Shown here in pieces: positions 44,648 through 55,482 of a stretch of 64,000 nucleotides of DNA (position 1 is the stretch's first letter; each line of letters begins with the position of its first letter). Source of the DNA: Bolinopsis microptera (taxonomy: Eukaryota > Ctenophora > Tentaculata > Lobata > Bolinopsidae); the NCBI RefSeq assembly GCF_026151205.1, contig NC_087082.1:1314001-1378000 (forward strand), written 5' to 3'. Under the pieces are notes generated by a model. It saw only the letters and a list, made by a program, of their open reading frames with translations. It was not told the DNA's origin and made no database searches. Made by a program: the position numbers and the translations under genes.

Positions 44648-44752
44648 CAATGGCATAAAATGGCATAAAATGGCATGAAATGGAGACTTTTTCTATGGAG
44701 AAAATGGAAAAACCCATGAGTAATTCTCCATTTTATGCCATTTTATGTCATG
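44648..44752. mobile_element. Foldback/MITE-like element, copy 2, with G-run
   Basis: The left arm has three ATGGCATAAA-type units, then the CTTTTTCTATGGAGAAAATG core and the right arm CTCCATTTTATGCCATTTTA. A run of about 17 G precedes it. Confidence 0.8.
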
Positions 44753-45176
44753 AATTTTGTCTTCGAAATTTCACCTTTAACATCATTTAACACCTAAATT
44801 GGACATCCTAACATGTTTATTTACGCTTACTATGGGCGTAACAAGCTTATGAAAGCTCATAGTAGGCTACTAGATGCTTATACTAGGTTAGTAGAGGCAC
44901 ACTTCAGGCAAACTCATTACTCAAGCCTAGTGTAAAGTTATTTCTACAGGCTACAGCAGGAGTAAGTAATAGGTACTGAGAATTAGTGAGACCTACATCC
45001 TCGAAACTCGAAACAAGTGACAACACTTGTGAGTTGTGAACCGATCTCTATCGAGGAAATTTCAAAGCAAGCAGGAATAAAGTCTGTGATTCAAAGAACA
45101 AACGAGAGTTCGGCGCTCAACGAAAACATGCTCTACGATACGGTTCTCTTATCTCTACATGAGTGATAAGACGAAG

Positions 45177-45250
45177 AGGGGCACTGGCTAGTGGTTAAGA
45201 GTGCCAAACAGACTACGGAAGAGAACGAATGGAACCCGATGGTATTTTGG
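45177..45250 (+). repeat. tRNA-derived SINE-like head
   Basis: GGGGCACTGGCTAGTGGTTA resembles a tRNA 5' half with an A-box. A loose B-box-like GAATGGAACCCG follows about 45 bases later. It does not fold as a complete tRNA. Confidence 0.3.
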
Positions 45251-45318
45251 CCTGGCTATTTATAGGCAATGCGTGCTGAGATGTAGCCCGGGAGCGAATC
45301 AGAGTGCAGGATCGATAT

Positions 45319-45506
45319 CACGTGATCATTTGAAAGCCAATAGAAATGCTCTATTTGTGTCACGTGACTTACAAACAGCGGAGGGGTTGTTCGCAAGCAG
45401 CCACTGTCTAGTACAGAGCTAATCACCGTCTGGCGTCTAGAGCTGAGTCACGTGATTGTCTAGAGTCCAGTATGGAGTCACATGCGTAAGCTACCCTGAA
45501 CACGTG
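45319..45506. promoter_or_regulatory. Cluster of four CACGTG E-boxes
   Basis: CACGTG at 45319-45324, 45361-45366, 45449-45454 and 45501-45506, all followed by A. CACATG lies at 45479 and a CCAAT motif near 45337. This is far above chance for 190 bases. The target gene is not obvious. Confidence 0.45.
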
Positions 45507-45782
45507 ACCTTCATTATCTTTCACAATCAGCAGAGGGGGGTGACGAATAAACATGCAAAATGCTGGTAAAAGCGGGAACAAGCTATCTAATTACACTGTA
45601 TACTTGTATACCACAGAAAACATAATATAATGATTATTGGCTAATGGCTATTAAGTATTAACTCCATAGAATATAGATTTAAATTCAAGATAACAAGTTG
45701 GGTTCAATTTTGGATTTTTAGACCGAGCAAAGGAAAGTGATTTTAGGATAACTTGAAATATAACTGAATAACTGAAATATTT

Positions 45783-46160
45783 TTGACTTCGAAAATCGAA
45801 AAAATATTTTCGGCTAATAATGATCAGGGTAGCATGAATCGTGAACAAAAGTAGTTTCTAGAAAAACTTTGAAAAAATTTTGACTTATAAAATGTTCGGT
45901 CCGAGTCATCCTCGATACGTACCTCTGAAGGCAGAGCTCTCGCTTCCGAGCTCGCACTGCAAAGGGGAGGCCTGCCTTCCGAGATCGCATTACAAGAGGG
46001 AACCCTCGAGTCCAAAATTGTATATCGAAGGGTAGGTCCGGACTTCGAAAATCGAAAAAATATTTTCGGCTAATAATAATAATGGGTAGCATGAATCGTG
46101 AAAAAAAGTAGTTTCTAGAAAAACTTTGAAAAAAATTGTGACTTGTAAAATTTTCGGTCC
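45783..46160. repeat. 120-bp direct repeat pair
   Basis: 45783-45905 and 46043-46160 share GACTTCGAAAATCGAAAAAA and AGTAGTTTCTAGAAAAACTT. About 140 bases separate them. Confidence 0.8.
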
Positions 46161-46337
46161 GAATTTTTTTTTCTTCAAAAATTTAAAATTCTTTTAGAAA
46201 CCTTTAAAAAGTTGGCCCTTCTTGGCCCCTTGCCCCGATTTTATGGGGCTGGGGGCGATGGCCCCCTGCCCCCCCCCCCCCGCTTCCTACACCCCTGCAT
46301 CCGGACGTCCTACTCTGGGGGACGATCTAGGAATATG

Positions 46338-46935
46338 GATGCGTCAACGATGGCGTTTGGTATGGAGAGGAGAAATGTTAGGAGTACGATGTGTTCTCCT
46401 GAAGATACGTCAGTCGTCGCCCACAAACGAGGTCGAACAGTCATTCGACCAGCTGTCCCTGCTGACCCTTCAGCGACAATACCTGCTCCGTCAAAACATA
46501 AGATCCCTGTTTGGACTGGAGAAATGCTAAACTTGGCCGAGCTGGCAAGAGCAATAAATCAGGTGACGAACGATTGCATTGCAGAAGGAAAAGATTACCA
46601 TTTTTCTGTTTTCACTGCTGTGATCGATCCAGCAGTGAGATTCGGAAAGCCGACAGCTCAGGTCAACGAGGAAGAGGAAGACGACGAAGGTGGAGACTGG
46701 AGAGGACAACGAAATTCAAGAATCTTCGGAGAATCTGCTAGAAGAGAGCGACTCCAGCACCATGGTCACCACCAAGATTTTTGGAAAGATTGAATTCAAA
46801 TTTGCTGAAACGTTACTTTTGAATGAAGGGAGAAGCTATCTGACAACAAAGTCACGGCTGTCCAGATTTGCGGGTGATACATTCGGGGTATCATCGGACA
46901 TTAGAATTTATTCGCAACCGATTGCGATTGTATAG
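46338..46935 (+). pseudogene. Broken ORF of unknown function
   Basis: The frame opening at MDASTMAFGMERR runs through VWTGEMLNLAELARAINQV and an acidic EEEEDDEGG stretch. Near 46690 a second frame takes over (ETGEDNEIQESSENLL, then FGKIEFKFAETLLLNEG) and ends at 46935. The two frames read as one protein with a one-base shift. No known domain is seen. GC-rich, C-run-bearing sequence just upstream (46212-46300) suggests insertion as part of a mobile element. Confidence 0.4.
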
Positions 46936-47875
46936 GACAGATTAAACGTGGTAGCATTCAAACACTACGCACAATATGTAAAGCAGGGAACAACCCCCGA
47001 GTAACAGGTGTTGTATGTTACATTTCGTTTAAATCTTGCCCCATGAAATTTTTTTGTTTGGAGCATTCTCTGATCCAAGGATCGCCCCATATTTGGCTAC
47101 TTGTTTCAGATAAGTATTTAAGATGTTTTATTTAAAATGTATTATATTATGTATATTGAAATATTGTTATTGTAATATTTTCATATAGTATCTAGTTATT
47201 ATTCAATTTGTTTGACTACATTGTTCGTTTAAATTGGTTGAAAAATTAAGATGTAAAATCATAGTAGGTAAAAACCTTTGTCTTTGAAATTGAGACTGAA
47301 AAATAATTTTTCTCGAAATTCTAAATTTTTCAGGTTTTCAATGGCATAAAATGGCATAAAATGGCATAAAATGGCATAAAATGGTATAAAATGGAGACTA
47401 TTTCTATGGAGAAAATGGAAAAACCTATGAGTAATTCTCCATGTTCTCCATTTATGCCATTGCAATATTAAATGTATTACAGTACAACTCGTTGAAGCAT
47501 CCAGTTAATTTATTGCGAACAATAAAACTACATTTATTTAATTAGAAAATCTCTGATACAACGAATATAAAAACCCCAAATATAAATCAGTTATTATGAT
47601 TAATGCATTTTATCGTTTATAAAAAGATTAATAATAATAAGTCCAACATGGACAATTAGGTATTAATTGTAACCCATTAACAATAATGAGGCACTAGACA
47701 GAAACTAATAATTTAAGTTTAAATTTACTACCAGTAAATCTAAAAACATTATGGTTTATTCAAAGCTAACACTTACAAACTTGCCCTCAACAATAAAATT
47801 GCGTTTTCCCAAAAATAGTACGATTGACGTAGTCTTGATTCTTGAATCATAAATTTCTTCCAATTACTTTATACA
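46936..47875. other. Gap with foldback copy 3
   Basis: AT-rich; the only structure seen is the foldback element at 47338-47464. Confidence 0.5.
47338..47464. mobile_element. Foldback/MITE-like element, copy 3
   Basis: The left arm is expanded to five ATGGCATAAA-type units, then the same core and CTCCATTTATGCCATTG. Confidence 0.85.
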
Positions 47876-49692
47876 TTATACAAGAATACCATGGAACAAG
47901 CTAGATTTTGCTAGGACACTTTTGGAGAAGACAGCCACAATTCTCAGTCCAAAAAATTTGCCTTTTGTTATGTTATCTATGATTTCGGGTACCTTTAACT
48001 GTAGAATAGAGACATAGGATATCGGTGTTTTGTCAGCACACAGTCCAACTATATAACAGTGAATCAGGTGGTCTTTGTGGAATTCTTCATCTCCAATAAA
48101 ATCAACTTTGTACTCAGAAGAGAGATCGATCTCTATATTTTTAAGAATATGAGATTTTACTTTTTTGGCCGATTTCTTGCTTTTGGAACTGCTAATAGTT
48201 GTTGACCGATTATGGCAAATTGGACATAATCTACCATAATCCAGATTAAGACTAATCCTTCTTTCTGTTGCCAGTTTAACCAGAAATTCTGACGAATCGT
48301 CATAGTATTTACCGATTGAGAAAGTGTCCACTCTACCATCCATATTGATATCAAATAATTTCCTCAGTTTGTCTTGGACAGAATCTTTCTGAGAACTACA
48401 TTTTTTCAAAGCAATACATCTGACATCCTCTAAGATACTTACTGATACAGTAAGGTCTTTGAAATAGGGTAGAAGTAAACGCAATAGGTTCTTATACGAC
48501 AGATTCCTTTTAGATACAAGATGAGCGATGGCCTCGAGCCCAGAATATAGAGGAAGGCCGAGTTCTTTAATTTTCATTGGGTAATCTTTGGCAAGAAACG
48601 CACAGAAAACATGTAATCTATATCTGTCAGTTTGTTCTACAGTTATCGTTGGTTCCTCCACACCATTTGTTCTTCTGGATTTTATTTCGTGGGTTTGAGA
48701 ACTAATAGGGGTAACTTCTTCGTCGTCATCATTATTTATCCCCCTATCAGAGCCCGAAGTTGAACTAATTAGTGTGCTACAAGTTGGTCATCGATACCGC
48801 ATGTCTGTAAGCAGTCATCATTATTTTGTGTTGGCATATCTGATTGACTGCGACGCCTACGACGCCCGTCTCCGTTCTTACCACATTGACGCAATAAATT
48901 CCTGAATTTCAATAACATGGCCTTATCAGGGAATGCTGAGTCAGGTATCAAATGCAGGTTTTTCCAAACAATTTGCTTCTTTTCTTCTGTACTAGCAAGC
49001 AGCATTATGATAAGGTCACCACACGCAGCTGTCTTACAATTCTCGATGAGCTTCTGAAACATTCTGCCATCGTAATCAGAGTGACCATGCAAATCGATTA
49101 TTTGCCTTATCAAAGTATCAGCATGTAAACTAATTATTCTATCCGATAATGCATCCAATTTGTCACACTGTTTCAAGTTTATGCCACCGAATAGCGGATA
49201 AAATTCCAGAAGTTTCGCTGGATTTACCAGTAACTCACTTTCAATTCGTTTCAAGGATGCATTCGCCAAACTTGGGATTTCCCAATAAGAAGCAAACTTG
49301 AACATTTCAAAAACGTCCTTACATCTCTCAATAGCTGAATGGTCCCCATATATGAATTCAATGCAGTGTCTAACAGTATCAACTCCACTTGCATCGCCAA
49401 ATCCATCAAGAAATATTTCATGGCTGCCGTCAGAGATGATTTTTTCGAATTTATCACTTTGCAAAGCAAGAATAATTGAGTTGCAGATGAACCTCTGGGA
49501 GGAGGAGTTCTCTTTACAGGACTTCGGAGAACCTAGATTCAGAATCACTATTTGAGGAATATCGTAGTCTTTGAAGAACTTGATAAGGTTTTTAGGGAGT
49601 TGGAAGGATTCGGAATTCAGGTCCATGGATCCAAAGTCAACTCCATCTCTCTTTCCTAAAATGTTGAACATTTCAAAGCAGCTTATATTCAA
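47876..49692 (-). CDS. BTB-domain protein with one unknown module, paralog A, one frameshift
   Basis: An N-terminal ORF (49692-48769, 307 residues) carries a BTB/POZ domain (FICNSIILALQSDKFEKIIS and VRHCIEFIYGD) and a helical BACK-like region. After a one-base shift near 48785 the frame continues through an acidic linker (INNDDDEEVTP) to an ORF ending at 47876. That ORF holds one copy of the ~200-residue module: LPLYSGLEAIAHLVSKRN, CPICH, HKDHLIHCYIVGLCADK, SYVSILQLKVPEI and IVAVFSKSV. BTB proteins often act as dimeric adaptors for cullin-3 ligases; the module's role is unknown. Compared with paralogs B and C, the middle modules are missing. The linker matches the one before module 4 of paralog C, so an internal deletion is likely. 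Confidence 0.65.
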
Positions 49693-49706
49693 TTAATTGA
49701 CGTAGA

Positions 49707-49817
49707 CACTGTAAAACCCCAACTTAATGGCCCCCCTTGAGCTGACACCCCGATTTACCGCAATTTTACTGCGGCTGTTACCGCCCCCAAACTCCACTGT
49801 AAATGGGGGTTCTACTG
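49707..49817. mobile_element. Short inverted-repeat element, pogo-like ends
   Basis: Begins CACTGTAAAACCCCAACTTA and ends GGGGGTTCTACTGTA. The ends are imperfect inverted repeats of the CAGT...AACCCC type seen in pogo/Tigger MITEs. Confidence 0.45.
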
Positions 49818-49927
49818 TATCTATTCTATAATTTAAAAATAGGATGTTTTCCATGAGTAAACTTTAGGTGGTACCTATCAATTGTAATACGGACGACGTT
49901 ACATAATACACAGCCCACGGGTAACAC

Positions 49928-50114
49928 GAACGATGTTACAGACTCAACAACGCCATCGACGAATCCACAGACAGAATCAAATCTGCCCCTGCACATCATG
50001 CCCTGACCACCGGCCACACCATCTCCTGGAACAACATCGAAGTCCTCAAATCCCTCACCTCACGCTCCCAACTTGACCTCACAGAACATGCAGCTATACA
50101 ATTTGTATTTGTAT
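49928..50114 (+). pseudogene. GIY-YIG domain relic, probably Penelope-like element
   Basis: An open frame reads RLNNAIDESTDRIKS, then HHALTTGHTISWNNIEVLKS and SQLDLTEHAAIQ before TAG. The H-A-x-x-T-G-H-x-I-x-W pattern followed by E-H/A-I is that of the C-terminal GIY-YIG endonuclease of Penelope-like retroelements. The GIY motif and reverse transcriptase are missing. Confidence 0.5.
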
Positions 50115-50727
50115 AGTATACAAATACGACAACCAGCAATGAACAGAACAGACCGTGCACCCAAATGCAGTTCCCTCTGGGACCCCATTCTTCCTAAAAT
50201 TGCCAAATCCTTAAAGTCCAGACCATCTGGCATTTCCTTCTCAACCTCAACAGAAGACTAAAAATGTTTATTGACATTGTACTGTAATTTTCACTTTCCC
50301 ACCCACACCTCCCCCATCCTCCATCCCTGACACCACTGACGACGATTAACACATGTTTACTGAAAGCTTCTACAAGTTAAATCATCGTATCTCTTATATG
50401 TTTCTATCTCTTATATGTTTCTAACCCAACTCCACTCAGTTTTGAATAAGGCATGTTATTGCTCATTATAATATTAGAGAACATCGCTTCCAAGTTATGT
50501 TTATATTAGTAATACTCATGGAAAGTAACTTTAGTTCATAGGATTACAAAGACGAATTATACTAAAATGTGCGGTTTTAAATCATTATAAGGAATTTAAA
50601 AGTAATACTAAAACTAAAACTTACAAAACTTACAAAACTTGTAAAAACATGTAAATCTATAGTCTATACACAAAATTCGGCAAATTAATCATTCATTTTA
50701 CAGTTTACACCAAATAATTGATAAACC

Positions 50728-50930
50728 ACATGATATTGCATAATTTATTGTAAATGTAATATATATGTTTCAGAATTATGTAATGTTACGCGATGGAAGT
50801 ATTTTAAGCGGGCATATCCTGTCCAAACCCAGGATGCACGACATAAAGAATTTGTTTTAACTTGTTTGTATGAAAAGCATCAAAAGACATTAAATCATGA
50901 AATGAAATGAAATGAAATGAGGTATTAACA
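50728..50930 (+). repeat. Dispersed repeat, copy 2, with AAATG tail
   Basis: Inverted relative to 12462-12635. It ends in AAATCATG followed by several AAATG units, like the 3' tail of some LINE/SINE families. Confidence 0.75.
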
Positions 50931-51816
50931 CAAGGAAGGTGGGTAACCAATAACCATGTCAGAGCGGCTGACTGTGAGTGATGTGAGCAAATGTGTAAAA
51001 ATGAACAAGAGTATAACTCAATATAAGGCTAAGACAAAATTAAAACATCTTTTATTGTAAACCACACTAAACTAAAAAGAAGCAGAAACCATACAATACA
51101 TGTAGGTAAAATAAAGGTTAGTACAGTGCAGTGATGTAATCAACCAAAAAAGAGAAACAGATCCTAGAAAGGTAGAGATCTAGACATAAAATGGAGTGCA
51201 GTAGGAAATAAAAGCCAAGGTGTCTTGCAAAATGCAAATGAAGACTAATAGAAAGAAAAAACATCAAAATTGATTATATAAATGGTTCTTTAATACAGTA
51301 AAAATTATGAAATTTTATTTAAAAGTTTTCAGTTCAAAAATTAAAATATACAGTGGAAAGTCACATTTTACGGGCACTAAGAATTCATCGTCATTAATTA
51401 TTACAATATTATTATTACAATATTTTCCTTCGAATTGGTCAATCATCTAGACAGAAATATTTATGAAAATTGGGATTTTTACACATCCGACCACCAGTCT
51501 GTGGGTGAATTATCGATAACAGCACTTAAATCTTAATTTAAAATCATTTTCCATATAAAGTTGTTGATTCTAGTCCATTATTGAGCTGTTGTATAATCGT
51601 ATCTATTTTCAGAAACAAGATTTAAACATATATGGCAAAATAGTGCAGTCATTTCTCAATTTTAGATAACAACAATCAATAAATTCAGTTGAAAAATCGA
51701 ACCCCTTGCCTGGAAATTGCCCCTCACTCCTCCTCCTAAACTCCATGAAAGATGAAAACTTCCAAAGTCTCTTCAACACTGATAATATTGGAATATTTAC
51801 CCCAACAAAAAGGTGT

Positions 51817-54549
51817 TCAAGTTGGAAAAGCGAGACAATTTTTAAAGACTTCATGATCGTTGGGAAACTCACTCGATAAAACAACTTCTATTCTGACAGA
51901 AGAGATGCCCTTCTTGCTCAATAAAGAAGAAATTTCCGCTACTGTTAGTTGGACGAATGACACATATGACAATACCGCCCCATGCGCATCCAGTCCCAGA
52001 ACATAGTAGTGAATTATATGTTCTTTGTGTAACTCTAGCTTCCCATCAGCAGAGGTAAATCTTACGACTGAGTCTCTGGACAAGTCGATATTGATTTGGA
52101 AAGGTTCACCAGTCGAACAGATGGGACACGGAACAGGTTGACATAGTACCATAAAACTTATTGCATTTCCTTTATTTAAATCATTATGGAGATCATTGAC
52201 ATTCCGATTGACTCCAGAAAGACTGAATGTTTTAATTCTATCAGGCACAAACTTAACAGCAAACTCCTCGCTTAGTTTGCTATTTCTAATCATTGCACTC
52301 TTAAACATAGGAAGTTCTTTTAAGTCGTCTAGCATTCTTATAGGTAAGAGAGGGGTATCAAAGAATGGCAAAAGTAAAGGTACCAGTTTCTTCATAGCTT
52401 TGAAGCTATTACATCTTGAGATATTCATGGCAACAAGCTCAAAACCTGCATAAAGTGAAGCGCCTTCAATCATCACCTTTGTAACTCTCCCTGAAAGTAA
52501 CGGATTTCTGAGCTGTTTTTCTACGCTGGGTAACGTTTTAATCTCCACTTTATTTTCTTTGATGATATTGTCCGCTTTCTCATCTTGAAACAGGAAACTT
52601 AAATCAAAGTCTAATGAATCATCCTTTGCTTTTTTGTCTTTCTTGCTCAACTTCTTTGTTTCTTTTCCTTTGCCCTTTTTGCTCGTATTAACTGTCTTAG
52701 AGACTGTGGCAATCTTTCTTGGATCAGCTGAAACCATGCAAATTTCATTGCTTGACGGAGTTCTGATTTTAAGGGATTTAGCAACAACATTTTGGTAAAT
52801 GCTTACATCGGACTCTTTCGAAAAAATTATGATGAAGCGAATACTTGTTACATTATCTTCGTTAACAAGATCAATGATTTGAGGGATCGTCAATTGTAGA
52901 ACAGGGATGTAGGATAGAAATCTTCCAGTTTTAGAAATTCCTAACATATAACAATGAATTATGCTTTCCGAGTGACTGTCTTCTGAAGCTACAAAACTGA
53001 CACAAGATTCGCAAGAAAAATCTATATTCAATCCGTGAAGAAAATGGGATTCGATTTTTGCATCACAACACGGGATTTGGCATGGAATACCCTCTTCTAA
53101 GTGCATGTTGATCCTTTTTTCATTTGATAGTAGTCTACAAAACTCCTCCTTATTCGAGAATATCTTAGTTATAGAGAAAGTTTTTATTCTATTAGACACA
53201 GCCAGTTCTTTGAGTTCACTATTTAGTCTTTCGATTTGAATTGGTCGACTGCATTTCGAGAGACCAACTGTCTTTATGTCCTCCAAAACGCTATCCGGAA
53301 TGATTCGATTTTCAAAATAGGGTGCCAGCAAATTTATTATGTTACGTTGGTTAAGAAGTTCTAATTTCGAAATGAAGTGACCAACTACGTCCAAACCTGT
53401 GTAAAAAGGAAAATTCTTTATCAGTGCTGGGTATTTGGCGACTCGGGGAAGCTTCAAGATACTTCCTGGTGTAGACGTGTGTGCGAATAACTTTTTTCGA
53501 GTGCTTTCAATCTTCAAAGCTTCGTTTTGGTCCTTTTTAATGGCTTTGTTCATAGTTTTAGTTGACGAACAGCTACTCCTCAAATCAACTTTATCAAAAC
53601 TCATCATTGATGTTACTTCAACCGTATTTTCAGAGTTTCTGAAAGGAAGAACTTTTGTGGTTTCATAATTAGTTTGTGACAGTGAGCTGCCAGCCCTATC
53701 GTCATTGTAAAATTCCTCTTCATTATCAGCAGTCGTAGGAATGTGCGGATTAGCCTGGTGCTTGTTAAATTGAGCAGTAGTGGAATCAAGTTTACACCGC
53801 TCATGTGGAAGAAAAAGACTTTTGAATTGAAGAAATTCTGTCTCGTCAGAAAATGCGGTGGCTACAGGAATAATTTCAAGATTTCGTAACACAAGCTCTC
53901 TAGAATCATCAAAATTGTTGATAAGCCACGAAATAAACTGCCCACAAATAGCCGTTTTTGAGTTCCTTATCAATCCTTCGCATATTCTGTCGTCAATGTC
54001 TTGCAAATCAGGCAGCCTCGTGAGAATATGTTCTATCAAACTGTCGGCATTTTCCCGAGCTGTCTTATCAAATTCTCTCCAAAGTTCGTCATGCTGCCAA
54101 TTTTGTTCAGTAACGATACTCAACAGTTCATAATAATAAAAGAGTGTAAAAGGGCGAACGGAGAGATCAAATGAAATCCGTTTCAAACAGGCAACCCAAA
54201 GACTTGGTATGTCCCAAATATCAGCAAATTTACACATACCAATAACATCATCTGCTCTGTGAACTGCTAATCGTTCTCCGTACATGAATTCAATACAATG
54301 CCTCACAACTTCCACACCACTGGGATTGCTGAAACTTTCAAGATTTATCTCATCAGTTCCAGCTGCGATGATTTTTTGAAATTTTTCACTGTGAATAGCC
54401 AAGACAACTGAATTGCAAATAAACCTCTGGACAGTTTTTTCAACTCCACTTGATGATGATTCTTCAGAAACAAGGTTAATAACAACTATTTGAGGAATTT
54501 CAAAGTTTCTGAAGAAGTCGACCAGATTTTTAGGAAGTCCAAAAAACAT
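51817..54549 (-). CDS. BTB-domain protein with two unknown modules, paralog B, intact
   Basis: Open frame of 910 residues. The BTB core is at about 40-130 (FICNSVVLAIHSEKFQKIIA, VRHCIEFMYGERLAV, DIWDIPSLWVACLKRI), followed by a helical region (to about 250), a Ser/Asn-rich linker, module 1 (about 375-590), a Lys-rich linker (KKGKGKETKKLSKKDKKAK) and module 2 (about 670-905). Each module has an N-terminal PLYTG/SLYAG start, a central Cys group (PCQIPCC; CPICS), a D-L/F-S segment, then S/K-x-x-IIHCY/YY, LSY, QLT and IIFS/VVLS endings. The Cys and His suggest metal binding, but this is not proved. It is the only undamaged gene of the trio. No signal peptide or membrane helix is seen. Confidence 0.8.
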   Translation of the reverse strand: MFFGLPKNLVDFFRNFEIPQIVVINLVSEESSSSGVEKTVQRFICNSVVLAIHSEKFQKIIAAGTDEINLESFSNPSGVEVVRHCIEFMYGERLAVHRADDVIGMCKFADIWDIPSLWVACLKRISFDLSVRPFTLFYYYELLSIVTEQNWQHDELWREFDKTARENADSLIEHILTRLPDLQDIDDRICEGLIRNSKTAICGQFISWLINNFDDSRELVLRNLEIIPVATAFSDETEFLQFKSLFLPHERCKLDSTTAQFNKHQANPHIPTTADNEEEFYNDDRAGSSLSQTNYETTKVLPFRNSENTVEVTSMMSFDKVDLRSSCSSTKTMNKAIKKDQNEALKIESTRKKLFAHTSTPGSILKLPRVAKYPALIKNFPFYTGLDVVGHFISKLELLNQRNIINLLAPYFENRIIPDSVLEDIKTVGLSKCSRPIQIERLNSELKELAVSNRIKTFSITKIFSNKEEFCRLLSNEKRINMHLEEGIPCQIPCCDAKIESHFLHGLNIDFSCESCVSFVASEDSHSESIIHCYMLGISKTGRFLSYIPVLQLTIPQIIDLVNEDNVTSIRFIIIFSKESDVSIYQNVVAKSLKIRTPSSNEICMVSADPRKIATVSKTVNTSKKGKGKETKKLSKKDKKAKDDSLDFDLSFLFQDEKADNIIKENKVEIKTLPSVEKQLRNPLLSGRVTKVMIEGASLYAGFELVAMNISRCNSFKAMKKLVPLLLPFFDTPLLPIRMLDDLKELPMFKSAMIRNSKLSEEFAVKFVPDRIKTFSLSGVNRNVNDLHNDLNKGNAISFMVLCQPVPCPICSTGEPFQINIDLSRDSVVRFTSADGKLELHKEHIIHYYVLGLDAHGAVLSYVSFVQLTVAEISSLLSKKGISSVRIEVVLSSEFPNDHEVFKNCLAFPT

Positions 54550-55482
54550 TACAGACGCCGAAAAACTAAAACGTCCTCAGATATTCTTGTTGTAGCTCTT
54601 TCGGATTTCCATAAACCACTGGAACAATGCTGCCCATCAACATATGGGTGTCTGGGAAAGTTGCAGCTGTTAGAAATTACAGAAAATAAAAGGGAGAAGT
54701 GGAGAACAATTATTAGAAATGAGAATGGAATTCAAATTAAACATTAGCTTGCCAATATGAAATTGGCAGTTACTTGTTGATTACGTAATCAAAATTTTAA
54801 TTTTTACCCTCTATACTAGAATAATACCAATTCGACAATTTGAAAATTAAAATTCAACTCAAGAAACCGACCGGATCTTCTTTAATATCCGGTGTATTTC
54901 TTGTGCCAACGTCAATATGTATAATCAATAATTACTGCAACTCATAAATTTGGAAGTTGGGGGTCACCCGGTCACTGGATCAGGCATTTATTACGTAATA
55001 TTGCTGTCGTGATGACGGCTGCTTATGGAGGGGGAAGGGGGTTAAAATTACAAAAATTTGATTACGTAATTATATACATATGGTCGAATCGTAGGCAGAG
55101 TAAAAATCAAACAGGATTTGAGAAGTTTTAAATACTGTAAATCTAAATATTCAATTAGAAAATATCTAATACATTCAATAAAAACCCCATAATCCATATA
55201 TATTATTATGATAGCTATTAAAACTATTACAACAGTATACTAATTATTATTAACGACTATGTCTATAGTACACAATGTCATCAAACATGATAATATTAAA
55301 TTAAACTAATATGTAACATACACTTAGAATACATACAAATTATGTCACCATATTATAAAAACTATTCATCTACAAACTTTAACGTCTATAGTCATTGGAT
55401 GTAACTAACAATGAACTTGCTCCCTACAATAAATATCTTGCATGTAAAATGTACAAACATTTACAGAGGTCTTTGGTTAAAA
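54550..55482. other. Gap between BTB paralogs B and C
   Basis: AT-rich. It should contain the paralog B promoter and the paralog C 3' UTR. The only structures seen are short TTACGTAAT-type palindromes (54783, 54993, 55061). Confidence 0.5.

Larger units (their letters stand above)
43649..46211. other. Repeat-rich gap
   Basis: Holds a TGTGTGTTTTCTG microsatellite (43915-43965), a poly-G run and foldback copy 2 (44631-44752), a tRNA-SINE-like head (45177), an E-box cluster (45319-45506) and two copies of a 120-bp direct repeat (45783, 46043). No gene is seen. Confidence 0.55.
49693..51816. other. Gap between BTB paralogs A and B, transposon relics
   Basis: Contains a pogo-like short element (49707-49817), a GIY-YIG relic (49928-50114), and copy 2 of the dispersed repeat (50728-50905) ending in an AAATG microsatellite. 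No host gene is seen. Confidence 0.55.
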
